A stretch of 64,000 nucleotides of DNA from Actinomadura madurae (GTDB taxonomy: Bacteria; Actinomycetota; Actinomycetes; Streptosporangiales; Streptosporangiaceae), in assembly GCF_900115095.1 (NCBI RefSeq), contig NZ_FOVH01000008.1, forward strand, positions 1 through 64,000, written 5' to 3'. Below are positions 49,619 through 58,044 of this stretch, one piece after another. The translations under genes were made by a program, and so were the position numbers. Under the pieces are notes generated by a model. The model worked only from the letters and a program-made list of their open reading frames with translations, was not told the origin of the DNA and made no database searches. Position 1 is the first letter of the stretch; the number at the start of each line of letters is the position of its first letter.

Positions 49619-50386
49619 ATGACATCTCGCCGCACCCGACGCGGCGCGGCGACCCTGGTGCTGTGCCTGAGCCTGGTGGCGGTCTCCGCGCTCGCGGGCT
49701 GCTCGCTGCTCGCGGAGTCGGTGCACGAGCGGGCGGCGGCGGACGGGCCGAAGAAGGACGGCGCGTCCCGCAAGGCCCCCTCGGTGGTGATGTTCCTCGG
49801 CGACAGCTACACGGTCGGGGACCGGGGCGTCGAGCCGGAGTCGACGTACGCGTCCGCGACGGCGCGGCTGCTCGGCTGGCAGGTCGTGGTGGGCGGGAGG
49901 TCCGGCACCGGCTTCGTCGTCCGGGGCCGCACGCCGTACGCGTTCCTCGGCCAGTTCGAGAGCCAGCTCGGCTGGCGTCCGGCGCCCGACATGCTGATCG
50001 TGTCCGGCGGCCACAACGACTGGCGGACCCCGGCGCCGCAGGTCGCCGCGGCGGCGCACCTGCTGCTCCAGCGCGCGAGGCAGCGCTGGCCCGGCACGCA
50101 CATCGTGCTGATGGGCCCGCTCTGGGGGACGGGCACGCCGGTGCCGGGCGCGGTCGCGGTCCGGGACGCGCTGAAGAACCTGGCCGGGCAGGTCGGCGTC
50201 CCGTTCGTCGACCCGATCGGCGAGCAGTGGATCACCGGCGACCTGGTGACCGGGCAGGGCAACGCGCCGCGGCTCATCAAGAAGGACCGCACCCATCCGA
50301 CGCCGGCGGGCCACCTGTACGTGGCGACCCGCCTGGCGGCGGACCTCAAGCGGATGGGCCTCGCGCACCCCGTCCGCAAGGGCTGA
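49619..50386 (+). CDS. Lipoprotein SGNH/GDSL hydrolase
   Basis: 255 residues. The lipobox is VSALAGC. The SGNH blocks follow in order: VVMFLGDSYTVGDRG (Ser nucleophile), a Gly in VVVGGRSGTGF, SGGHNDWRTP (Asn) and KDRTHPTPAGHLYVATRL (Asp-x-x-His dyad). All four blocks are intact, so an extracellular esterase or deacylase is likely. It is divergent from the acyltransferase gene, which suggests, but does not prove, opposing roles in acylating and deacylating the same surface polymer. Confidence 0.9.
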   Translation: MTSRRTRRGAATLVLCLSLVAVSALAGCSLLAESVHERAAADGPKKDGASRKAPSVVMFLGDSYTVGDRGVEPESTYASATARLLGWQVVVGGRSGTGFVVRGRTPYAFLGQFESQLGWRPAPDMLIVSGGHNDWRTPAPQVAAAAHLLLQRARQRWPGTHIVLMGPLWGTGTPVPGAVAVRDALKNLAGQVGVPFVDPIGEQWITGDLVTGQGNAPRLIKKDRTHPTPAGHLYVATRLAADLKRMGLAHPVRKG

Positions 50387-50388
50387 CC

Positions 50389-50436
50389 CTCGGCCGGACG
50401 CGCCGACTCGGCCGGACGGGCGACCTCAGCCGGACG
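50389..50436. repeat. Three 18-nt tandem repeats between convergent genes
   Basis: CTCGGCCGGACG recurs at 50389, 50407 and (as CTCAGCCGGACG) 50425, with exact 18-bp periodicity. The last copy includes the egtD stop codon. It may have arisen by slippage and could contribute to transcript ends. Confidence 0.8.
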
Positions 50437-51382
50437 CGGGCCGCGCGAGGGTGAGGGAGAAGTCGCCGGCCTCGTCGGTCCAGAACCGGGCGAGCTCCAT
50501 GCCCGCGGCGCCGAGCTCGGCCGCCATCCGCTCCCGCCGGAACTTGGCGGAGATCTCGGTGCGCATCTCCTCCCCCGCCGCGAACGACACCTCCAGGTCG
50601 AGGCCGCCGACGCGGACGTCCTGGTCGCGGACGGACCGCAGCCGCATCTCGATCCACTCCTCGGCCGCGTCCCAGACCGCGACATGCTCGAACGCCTCCG
50701 GGTCGAAGTCGGCGCCGAGCTCCCGGTTGATGACGTACAGGACGTTGCGGTTGAACTCGGCGGTGACGCCGGCCGCGTCGTCGTAGGCGCGGACGAGCCG
50801 TCCCGGGTCCTTGACGAGGTCGGCGCCGAGCAGCAGGAAGTCGCCGCCGGCCATGGTGGCGCGCAGCCCGCCGAGGAACCCGATCCGCTCGGCGGCCGGC
50901 ATGTTGCCGATGGTCCCGCCGAGGAAGGCGATGAGGCGGCGGTCCCCGCCGGGCAGCAGGTGCAGGTGCTGCTCGTAGTCGGCGACGACCGTCCGGACGG
51001 TCAGGTCCGGGTGGTCGGCGGCGATCCCCGCGGCGGCCTCCTCCAGGAAGTCGCCGCTCACGTCCACCGGCACGTAGGCGCGGAGCGTGCCGGCCAGGGC
51101 GCCGAGGAGGAGCCGGGTCTTCTCCCCCGACCCGGCGCCGAGCTCCAGCAGCGTCCGGGCGCCGGTGACCGCGGCGATGTCGGGCGCCCGGGCGACGAGG
51201 ATCTCCCGCTCCCGCCGGGTCGGGTAGTACTCCTCCAGCTTCGTGATCTCCTCGAAGAGCGCGCTGCCGCGCTCGTCGTAGAACCACTTGGGCGGCAGGG
51301 TCTTGGGCGTGCCGGTGAGCCCGTCCCGGACGTCCTGGCGGAGCGTCTTGGCGAGGTCGTCGGCGGTCAGGAACCGGTCCAC
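50426..51382 (-). CDS. egtD: Histidine N-alpha-methyltransferase EgtD
   Basis: 318 residues, the family length. It trimethylates histidine to hercynine (histidine betaine). The SAM motif is TLLELGAGSGEKTRLLL. PPKWFYDERGSALFEEITKL and EYYPTRREREIL form the characteristic EgtD N-terminus, and AFLGGTIGNMPAAER is a further hallmark. The GTG at 51382 follows AGGAG by six bases. It is the last gene of egtABCD. Hercynine is also a possible substrate for the unusual lyase at 43.9 kb. Confidence 0.96.
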   Translation of the reverse strand: MDRFLTADDLAKTLRQDVRDGLTGTPKTLPPKWFYDERGSALFEEITKLEEYYPTRREREILVARAPDIAAVTGARTLLELGAGSGEKTRLLLGALAGTLRAYVPVDVSGDFLEEAAAGIAADHPDLTVRTVVADYEQHLHLLPGGDRRLIAFLGGTIGNMPAAERIGFLGGLRATMAGGDFLLLGADLVKDPGRLVRAYDDAAGVTAEFNRNVLYVINRELGADFDPEAFEHVAVWDAAEEWIEMRLRSVRDQDVRVGGLDLEVSFAAGEEMRTEISAKFRRERMAAELGAAGMELARFWTDEAGDFSLTLARPASG

Positions 51383-51393
51383 GTGGTTCTCCT

Positions 51394-52131
51394 TCACAGC
51401 GGGTCCAGGCGCACGCCGGCGGCGAGCCCTGCGGTGACGAGCGTGCGGTCGGGGACGGGGCGCCAGCCCGGGCCGTCGTCGAGCGGCTCGGACGCGATCT
51501 GGATCGCGTCCCCGTCCTCGCGCACGAACAGGGAGTCGCCCCAGGTCGTGGCGGCCAGGGACGTCCCGTCGGAGGCGAGCAGGTTGTAGCGGCCGGGGGC
51601 GAGCGCGGTGACCGCGGCGACGGAGGCGGCGAGGCCGTCGCCGAGCGGGAGCCCCTCCCGCCAGTGCCGGACGGCGAGCGCGAACAGCGGCGCCGAGTCG
51701 ACCGGGGCGCGGGCGTCGGGCACGCCGGCGACGTCCCCGGCCAGGTCCCGGAGCTTCGCCTCGACACCGTCGTAGCCCTCGATCCTCCCGTTGTGGCTGA
51801 ACAGCCACGGCCCGGCGCGGAACGGCTGGGCGCACGACTCGTCCACCGGGAACCCGACCGTCGCCGACCTGATCGCCGCGACCGCGCAGGACGCCCGGAC
51901 GGCTCCGGCGACCTCGCGGAACGACTGGTCCGTCCAGATCGGCTGGGCGCGGCGGAACCGCACCGGAGCCGCCTCGTCCTGGTACCAGCCGACGCCGTAC
52001 CCGTCGGCGTTGAGGAGGTTCCCCTGGGTCATGCGCGGTGCGTACGCCTGGGTCTCCAGCGAGTACTTCCCCTCGTAGACGAGCGAGTGCAGCGTCCGTT
52101 CAGGCCCGAGGTAGCCCAGATGGCGGCACAT
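51394..52131 (-). CDS. egtC: Gamma-glutamyl hercynylcysteine sulfoxide amidohydrolase EgtC
   Basis: 245 residues of the class II glutamine amidotransferase fold. Processed Cys2 is in MCRHLGYLGP, and NADGYGVGWY and FSHNGRIEGYDG are the expected substrate and oxyanion segments. It removes glutamate from gamma-glutamyl-hercynylcysteine sulfoxide. The ATG overlaps no base of egtB but directly abuts its TAG, so translation is coupled. EgtC presence shows the mycobacterial-type gamma-glutamylcysteine route. Confidence 0.95.
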   Translation of the reverse strand: MCRHLGYLGPERTLHSLVYEGKYSLETQAYAPRMTQGNLLNADGYGVGWYQDEAAPVRFRRAQPIWTDQSFREVAGAVRASCAVAAIRSATVGFPVDESCAQPFRAGPWLFSHNGRIEGYDGVEAKLRDLAGDVAGVPDARAPVDSAPLFALAVRHWREGLPLGDGLAASVAAVTALAPGRYNLLASDGTSLAATTWGDSLFVREDGDAIQIASEPLDDGPGWRPVPDRTLVTAGLAAGVRLDPL

Positions 52132-53466
52132 CTAGCGCGCCTCCCCAGGAGTGCGGGCACACCTGAAGCCGGAGAAGATCTGCCGCCGGATGGGGTAGTC
52201 CCAGTTGCGGAACGATCCGCGTATGGCGAGGGGGTGCGTCGCCCAGGAGCCGCCCCTCAGCACCTTGTAGTCGGGCCCAAAGAAGACTTCCGAGTACTCC
52301 TTGTAAGGGAACGAACGGAAGCCGGGATAGCCGTGGAAGTCCGACGACGTCCACTCCCACACGTCCCCTAGGAGACGCCTCACCCCGTACGCGGAAGCAC
52401 CCGACGCGTAGGAGCCGGTCTCCGACGGTCGCAGCGCCTTCTGCCCGAGGTTGGCGCGCCCCTCCTCGAACACGTCGCCCCACGGGTAGCGGCGTGACCG
52501 CTCCGTGGCGGGGTCCCAGCGGGCGGCCTTCTCCCACTCGGCCTCGGTCGGGAGCCTCTTCCCGGCCCACCGCGCGTAGGCGTCCGCCTCGTACCAGCAC
52601 ACGTGCTGGACGGGCTCGCCGGGCGGGACGGGTTCCGTCCGTCCGAACCGGCGCCGCACCCACTGCCCCCCTTCGCGGTCCCAGAAGGCGGGGGCGCGCT
52701 TGCCGCTGCGGTTGCGCCACTCCCATCCGGCGGGGTCCCACCAGCGCGGCTCGTCGTATCCGCCTGCCTCGATGAACGCGATGTAGGCCGCGTTGGTCAC
52801 CGGCTCGACGTCGATGTAGTACGCGGGCAGATCGACGATGTGCACCGGACGCTCGTTGTCGTACGCCCACGGTTCGTCCGAGGTGCCCATCTGGAACGGG
52901 CCCGCGTCGATCAGCACCTCCTGCGCTCCGGTGCCCTCGCCCGGCGTCTGCAAAGGTTCCGCGACGGGGTCGAGCAGGGCGGGGGCGCCCTTGCGGAGCT
53001 GGTGCGTGGCAAGCATGGTCTCGTCGTGCATGTGCTCGTGCTGGACGACCATCCCGTACACGAACCCGCCCGACGTCAGCGGGTTCGCCGTGTCGAACCG
53101 CACGGACGACAGGGAGTCGAGCACCTTGGAGCGGACCGTCCCGATGTAGGCGCGGGCCTCCTCCGGCGGCAGGAGCGGCAGGGTCGGCCGTTCCGAGCGC
53201 GGATGCTCGAACGCGTCGTACAGGTCGTCGATCTCCGGGCGCATCGCCTCCTGGCCGGTGGCCGCGCGGAGCAGCCACAGCTCTTCGTAGTTGCCGACGT
53301 GCGCGAGGTCCCACACGAGCGGCGACATCAGCGGCGACACCTGCGCGGTGAGGTCGTCCTCGGCGAGGACGTCGGTGGTGAGGCCGAAGCTGCGATCCCG
53401 GACGGCGCCGAGCTCGCCCGCGATCAGTTCTTTCAAGGCCGCCTCGTCGGCGGTCGGCGAGCTCAT
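52132..53466 (-). CDS. egtB: Hercynine oxygenase EgtB
   Basis: 444 residues. The N-terminal DinB-like domain has LVWDLAHVGNYEELW (first iron His) and VVQHEHMHDETM (the His-x3-His pair); the C-terminal FGE-sulfatase domain has PVTNAAYIAFIEAGGY, LPTEAEWEKAARW and GGSWATHP. It forms the C-S bond between hercynine and gamma-glutamylcysteine using oxygen and iron(II). The ATG overlaps the egtA stop (ATGA) with GGAGG upstream. All key ligands are present. Confidence 0.97.
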   Translation of the reverse strand: MSSPTADEAALKELIAGELGAVRDRSFGLTTDVLAEDDLTAQVSPLMSPLVWDLAHVGNYEELWLLRAATGQEAMRPEIDDLYDAFEHPRSERPTLPLLPPEEARAYIGTVRSKVLDSLSSVRFDTANPLTSGGFVYGMVVQHEHMHDETMLATHQLRKGAPALLDPVAEPLQTPGEGTGAQEVLIDAGPFQMGTSDEPWAYDNERPVHIVDLPAYYIDVEPVTNAAYIAFIEAGGYDEPRWWDPAGWEWRNRSGKRAPAFWDREGGQWVRRRFGRTEPVPPGEPVQHVCWYEADAYARWAGKRLPTEAEWEKAARWDPATERSRRYPWGDVFEEGRANLGQKALRPSETGSYASGASAYGVRRLLGDVWEWTSSDFHGYPGFRSFPYKEYSEVFFGPDYKVLRGGSWATHPLAIRGSFRNWDYPIRRQIFSGFRCARTPGEAR

Positions 53467-54662
53467 GTCGGATCCTCCAAGGAGAGAGACGGGCGGTCGT
53501 CGGCGGGGCAGCGTCCCCGCTCGACGTACCGGTGGGCGTACTCCTCGACCAGCGGGACGAGGCCGGGCGCGCCGAGCCGCGGCAGCGCCTCCAGCGCCGC
53601 CGCGAAGCACGCCGCCGCGGCGGCGGCCAGCGACGCGTCGGACAGCCCGCACCGGGCCGCCTCCGCCCACAGGTGCGCCACCGGTTCGGCGGCGGCCTCG
53701 GCGGCGCGCGACGCGGCCGGGTCCTCCAGCAGGGCGGTGGCGACCGCTACGGGGACCGGCCAGTACGGGCCGGGCAGCGCGTCGATCATGCGCAGCTCCA
53801 GCCAGCCGCGCGGGCGGACGGGCGGGAACAGCGTGGACAGGTGGTAGGTCAGGTCGTCCTCGCCGGGCTCGCCCTTGTCGAGCCACTCCAGGAACGACAT
53901 CCCGGGGTCCGACACCCACTCGCCCTCGGCGGTGTGGACGAGCATGACCTGGGCGTCGAGCGCGTACCGCGTCCACGCCTCGGCCGGGTCGCCGTCCGCC
54001 CCGTCCCGCAGGACGGGCAGGGTGCGGCACGGGTCCAGCTCGGTCCAGATGGCCTGCCGGGACGAGCGCATCCCGGTGCGGCGGCCGGCCCGCAGCGGCG
54101 AGTTGGCGAACGCGGCGACGAGCACCGGCCCGAGCGCGTGCACGAGCCGCCAGCGGCGGGCCGCGTCCCGGGCGTCGGCGCCGATGTCCAGGTTCACCTG
54201 GACCGACGCGGTCGAGCACATCATCGCCAGGCCCGCGTCGCGAAAGCCCCCCGCGCGGAAGTAGTCGCGCATGCAGGCGTAGCGGGGATGGTCGGCCTGG
54301 AACCGGGGCCGCCGGACGGGGTCGACGCCGTGCCCGGCGAGCGCGAGCCCGGCCGGTGCGAGGGCGTCCTGGACGTGGGCGATGTCGCCGCCGAGCGCGG
54401 CGTGCAGGGCGCCCAGCGTGCCGAACGGGGCGGAGCTGAGTTCGAGCTGCCCGCCCGGCTCGTAGGTGATCCTGCTTCCGCCGGACGGCGGCCCGGCCTC
54501 GTCCACGAGCGTGCGCACCCGCTCGCGCGGCACGTACGCGGCGGGGTCGGCGGTATCGACCACGAACCACTCGGTCTCGGCGCCGACCGTCCCGGGTGGG
54601 CCCGTCTTGAAGCAGACACCGCGAATGTGCTGGTAGACGCCGTCCACCGTCAGCCGGGTCAC
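53463..54662 (-). CDS. egtA: Glutamate-cysteine ligase EgtA
   Basis: About 399 residues of the GCS2-type ligases in ergothioneine clusters: VGAETEWFVVDT, ITYEPGGQLELSSAPF and MMCSTASVQVNLD bear the ATP/glutamate residues. It makes gamma-glutamylcysteine for EgtB. The GTG at 54662 follows GAGGAG by six bases; an ATG 27 bases upstream (54689) lacks a site. It is first in the operon. No egtE-type PLP lyase follows egtD, so the last step must be encoded elsewhere. Confidence 0.95.
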   Translation of the reverse strand: MTRLTVDGVYQHIRGVCFKTGPPGTVGAETEWFVVDTADPAAYVPRERVRTLVDEAGPPSGGSRITYEPGGQLELSSAPFGTLGALHAALGGDIAHVQDALAPAGLALAGHGVDPVRRPRFQADHPRYACMRDYFRAGGFRDAGLAMMCSTASVQVNLDIGADARDAARRWRLVHALGPVLVAAFANSPLRAGRRTGMRSSRQAIWTELDPCRTLPVLRDGADGDPAEAWTRYALDAQVMLVHTAEGEWVSDPGMSFLEWLDKGEPGEDDLTYHLSTLFPPVRPRGWLELRMIDALPGPYWPVPVAVATALLEDPAASRAAEAAAEPVAHLWAEAARCGLSDASLAAAAAACFAAALEALPRLGAPGLVPLVEEYAHRYVERGRCPADDRPSLSLEDPT

Positions 54663-54925
54663 CGTTGACTCCTCACGTGAATCGATCACGGGTTCGAATC
54701 CTTCCCTGCTGAACCGGATCAGATATCCGCCGCTTTTCGTGAACTTTCTTAAATCTCCGTGAACGTCACTGTCCGCCCTTGTCTCGGCTACCTTCCGTGC
54801 TATTCGACGTCACGTCCGATCCCAGACTTCTCACCGGTTGATCTGAGGCGCTAGAGTCCCGACAGCCAGCGGTATGCACCATTTGTCGGACTGCTGGCGA
54901 ACCCGGACGGGGAACGGGAGGTCAC

Positions 54926-56176
54926 ATGCGCGGGGACCTGGACTCGCTCTACGACGCCCACGCCGACCGCCTCTACGCGTACTGCTGGTCGCTCGTCGGA
55001 GACCGGCACGCGGCGGCGGCCATCGCCGACACCTTCAGCGCGGCCGTGCACCAGCCGCCGCGCGGCGACAGCGTGCTGTGGCTCTACTCGCTCGCCCGGA
55101 CGACGTGCGCCGAGCGCGGCGCGTTCACCGGCGAGCTCGGCGGGCCCACGGTCGACGGCCGCGGCGGCCCGCTGTTCGCCGGCTCCGACCCGCTGCTGCG
55201 CGCCGCCGCCGCCCTGCGCTCCGACCACCGCGAGGTCCTGCTGCTGTGGGCGGGCGAGTGGCTCGAACCGCACGACATCGCCCGCGTCCTCGGCGTCGCG
55301 CCCGACACCGTGGCGCAGCTGCTCAACGCCGCCCGCACGCGGCTGGAGCGGGCCGTCCTCGACATCCTGATGCGCGGCACCGCGCAGCCGCGGCTCGACC
55401 TCATCACCGCGTTCGAGAAGGGCAGGCTGCCGCGGCTGCTCGCCGGGACGGCCCCGTCCCGCGCGCCGCGCTGGCTGCGCGCGCAGGTCCTCGCCGCCTG
55501 CGAGGCGGAGGCCACCCGGCCGCTGCCGAGCGTCTCCGCGCCGAGCCCGCTCGTCGTGATCGGCCCGCGGGCCGAGGACCGCCCGAAGCGCGGGCTGTCC
55601 GCCGGGGTGTCCAAGGGCTTCGGCGCCGCCGCGGGCGTCGCCGCGTCCGCCGCCGCCGTCATCGGGCTGCTGGTGTCCTGGCCCGCGGCCAAGGGCGGCG
55701 GCGCCTCGTCGCTGGTCCCGACCGCGAGCAAGGGGCAGACGCAGCCGGCGTCGACGCAGACCCACGGCGTCCCGCAGAGCCCGCTGCCCGGCCTGCCCGG
55801 ATCCGTAACCCCGGAGAGCGGGCCGAAGAACCCGGTCGCGGGCGCGTACGAGAGCCCGCCGCAGGAGGCCGGCGGCGCGCCGGGCGGCGGCACGGCCGCG
55901 GCGCCGCCCGCGACGTCCCCGCCGCCCGCGCGGGAGAGGCCGCCGGCGTCCACCACGCCGTCGAAGCCGCAGCCGCCGACCACGCCGCCGGACGAGACGC
56001 CGACCACGCCCCCGGACTCGCCCTCGGACCCGACCACCCCGCCGCCGGACGACGGCTCGGCCGACCCGACGACGCCGCCGCCGAGCGGCACCCCGACCGA
56101 CCCGCCCCCCGGCGACCCGGGGACACCGAGCCCGAGCCCCACGTCCAACCCGGCGCCGCAGCCGGGCCAGGGCTGA
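54926..56176 (+). CDS. Sigma-70-like domain protein with membrane anchor and Pro/Thr-rich tail
   Basis: 416 residues. Residues 1-60 resemble sigma region 2 (LDSLYDAHADRLYAYCWSLV) and 95-150 region 4 (RSDHREVLLLWAGEWLEPHD with LGVAPDTVAQLL). After a linker there is one membrane helix (residues about 232-251), then an outer 160-residue tail rich in Pro, Thr, Ser and Gly. DNA binding and membrane anchoring in one chain would make a membrane-tethered regulator. Whether it acts as a true sigma factor is unknown; region 2 is poorly conserved. Confidence 0.8.
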   Translation: MRGDLDSLYDAHADRLYAYCWSLVGDRHAAAAIADTFSAAVHQPPRGDSVLWLYSLARTTCAERGAFTGELGGPTVDGRGGPLFAGSDPLLRAAAALRSDHREVLLLWAGEWLEPHDIARVLGVAPDTVAQLLNAARTRLERAVLDILMRGTAQPRLDLITAFEKGRLPRLLAGTAPSRAPRWLRAQVLAACEAEATRPLPSVSAPSPLVVIGPRAEDRPKRGLSAGVSKGFGAAAGVAASAAAVIGLLVSWPAAKGGGASSLVPTASKGQTQPASTQTHGVPQSPLPGLPGSVTPESGPKNPVAGAYESPPQEAGGAPGGGTAAAPPATSPPPARERPPASTTPSKPQPPTTPPDETPTTPPDSPSDPTTPPPDDGSADPTTPPPSGTPTDPPPGDPGTPSPSPTSNPAPQPGQG

Positions 56177-56280
56177 CCGGGCCGGCGCGCCGAAGCGCGA
56201 AGCGCCGCCGCGGACGGCTTCCGCGACGGCGCCACGCGCGCCATGAGGTCGGCGTCTTCCGAGGCGGACGCCCGGGGAGG

Positions 56281-57894
56281 TCAGACGGCGGCGCCGCCCT
56301 CGACCGGGGACGTCCCGCGCCGGACCAGGAGCGCGGCGAGGATCGCGGCGAGCGCGACGGCCCCGGCGACGGTCAGGGACGTCTGGAAGCCGTCCATGAA
56401 CGCCAGGTGGCTTCCGGTCGTGATGGCGTCGGCCGCCTCGGGCGGGGTGCCCGGCGGGACCGGCGCGACGCCCTGCGAGACGAGCCCGCCCTGGCCTTCG
56501 AGCTGGCGCGCGGCGGCCCCGGGGAGCCCGGCGTCGGTCAGCCGCCCGAAGAGGACGTCCCCCACCTTGGTGGACAGCAGCACGCCCAGCACCGACGTGC
56601 CGAGGACGCCGCCGACCTGCGCGGCGGTCTGCTGGAGGCCGCCCGCGACGCCCGCGAGGTGCGCGGGCGCGTTGCCGACGATGGCCTCCGTCCCGGCGAC
56701 GATGACCAGCCCGAACGCCAGGCCGACCAGCACGAACCACGGCCACAGCTCGATGTAGGGGGCGTCCACCCCGATGCGCGACAGGCCGAACAGCGCGGCC
56801 GCGGTGAAGGCCATGCCGAGGGCCAGCGGGACCCGCGGCCCGAACCGGGAGGTCAGCGCGCCCGCCACCGGGGACGCGACGATGAACACGCCGGTCATCG
56901 GCAGCATCCGGACGCCGGCGTCCACCGGGCTCATGCCGTGCACCTGCTGCAGGTACAGGGTGATGAAGAAGATCGTCCCGAACATCGCGAAGAAGCCGAG
57001 CACGATGAGGCCGGTCGCCGCCGACAGCGACACCGAGCGGAACAGCCCGAGCGGCAGCAGCGGACGCTCGACCCGCAGCTCGTTCCAGACGAACCCGGCG
57101 AACAGCACCACGGACGCGGCGAACGACACGAGCGGGACGGTGTCGTCGAACCCGTTCTCGCCGGCCTTGATGAGGCCCCAGACGAGGGCGAACAGCGCGC
57201 CGGTGAGCAGGGCGACGCCGGGCAGGTCGAACGAGCCGGCGGCCTCCTCGTCCTTGGACTCGCGGATCACCCACAGGCCCACGGCCAGCGCGATCAGCCC
57301 GAGGGGCGCGTTCAGGAAGAAGACCGACTCCCAGCTGACGTTCTCCACGAGCAGCCCGGCGACGATCGGGCCGCCCGCGATCGAGATGCCGACCGTGGAG
57401 CCCCAGATGCCGATCGCGGCGTTGAGCCGCTCGGGCGGGAACGTGTTGCGCAGGAGGGCGAGGCTGGCGGGCTGCAGGAGCGCGCCGGCGAAGCCCTGCA
57501 CGACGCGCCAGAAGATCACCATGCCGAGCCCGCCGGAGAGGCCGATCAGCACCGACGACACGGCGAACCCGATCACGCCGGCCAGGAACGTCCGCTTGCG
57601 CCCGAAGCGGTCGGCGATCTTGCCGGCCGGGATCAGCGTGACGGCGAGCGCGAGCAGGTAGGCGTTGGTGACCCACTGCAGGCCGGACAGGCTCGCACCG
57701 AGGTCCTTGGCGATCGCGGGGTTGGCGATGGACACGACGGTCGCGTCCAGGCCGACCATCATCACGCCGAGCGCGACGGCGATGAGCGTGAGCCAGGGAT
57801 GCCCGTGCCCCGGTCTGCCGGGGCGTCCGCGCGCTTGGCCGCGCGGCGGGATCTTGACGGCGTCGAGGGTCTCGGCGCCCGTGGGGTGAGTCAT
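56281..57894 (-). CDS. MFS drug exporter, DHA2 family (EmrB/QacA type)
   Basis: 537 residues with 14 expected helices. Motif A is GKIADRFGRKRTFLAGV, the DHA2 motif D1 is LDATVVSIANPAIAKDLG and motif C lies in GSTVGISIAGGPIVAGLL. It is a proton-driven multidrug or metabolite efflux pump. The gene is divergent from a TetR regulator, and a 21-bp palindrome lies 28 bp upstream of its start, showing typical substrate-inducible repression. Confidence 0.94.
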   Translation of the reverse strand: MTHPTGAETLDAVKIPPRGQARGRPGRPGHGHPWLTLIAVALGVMMVGLDATVVSIANPAIAKDLGASLSGLQWVTNAYLLALAVTLIPAGKIADRFGRKRTFLAGVIGFAVSSVLIGLSGGLGMVIFWRVVQGFAGALLQPASLALLRNTFPPERLNAAIGIWGSTVGISIAGGPIVAGLLVENVSWESVFFLNAPLGLIALAVGLWVIRESKDEEAAGSFDLPGVALLTGALFALVWGLIKAGENGFDDTVPLVSFAASVVLFAGFVWNELRVERPLLPLGLFRSVSLSAATGLIVLGFFAMFGTIFFITLYLQQVHGMSPVDAGVRMLPMTGVFIVASPVAGALTSRFGPRVPLALGMAFTAAALFGLSRIGVDAPYIELWPWFVLVGLAFGLVIVAGTEAIVGNAPAHLAGVAGGLQQTAAQVGGVLGTSVLGVLLSTKVGDVLFGRLTDAGLPGAAARQLEGQGGLVSQGVAPVPPGTPPEAADAITTGSHLAFMDGFQTSLTVAGAVALAAILAALLVRRGTSPVEGGAAV

Positions 57895-57922
57895 CTTCGA
57901 CCTCCGGATAGGCAGAGCCCCA

Positions 57923-57943
57923 AAGTGTCATGAGATGACACTT
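57923..57943. promoter_or_regulatory. TetR operator (9-3-9 palindrome) of the MFS gene
   Basis: The perfect arms AAGTGTCAT (57923-57931) and ATGACACTT (57935-57943) flank GAG. It lies in the 150-bp divergent gap. A second dyad, GTCGTG (57961-57966) and CACGAC (57985-57990), is nearer the TetR gene and may be a second site. Confidence 0.75.
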
Positions 57944-58044
57944 GTCGTCAAATGCCGATAGTCGTGCCAAGACATGATTCATATCACGACATTGGTCGCG
58001 CTCTGTCGCTTGGCGGGCGCCCGCAGGCTGGTTACACTTCGCCC

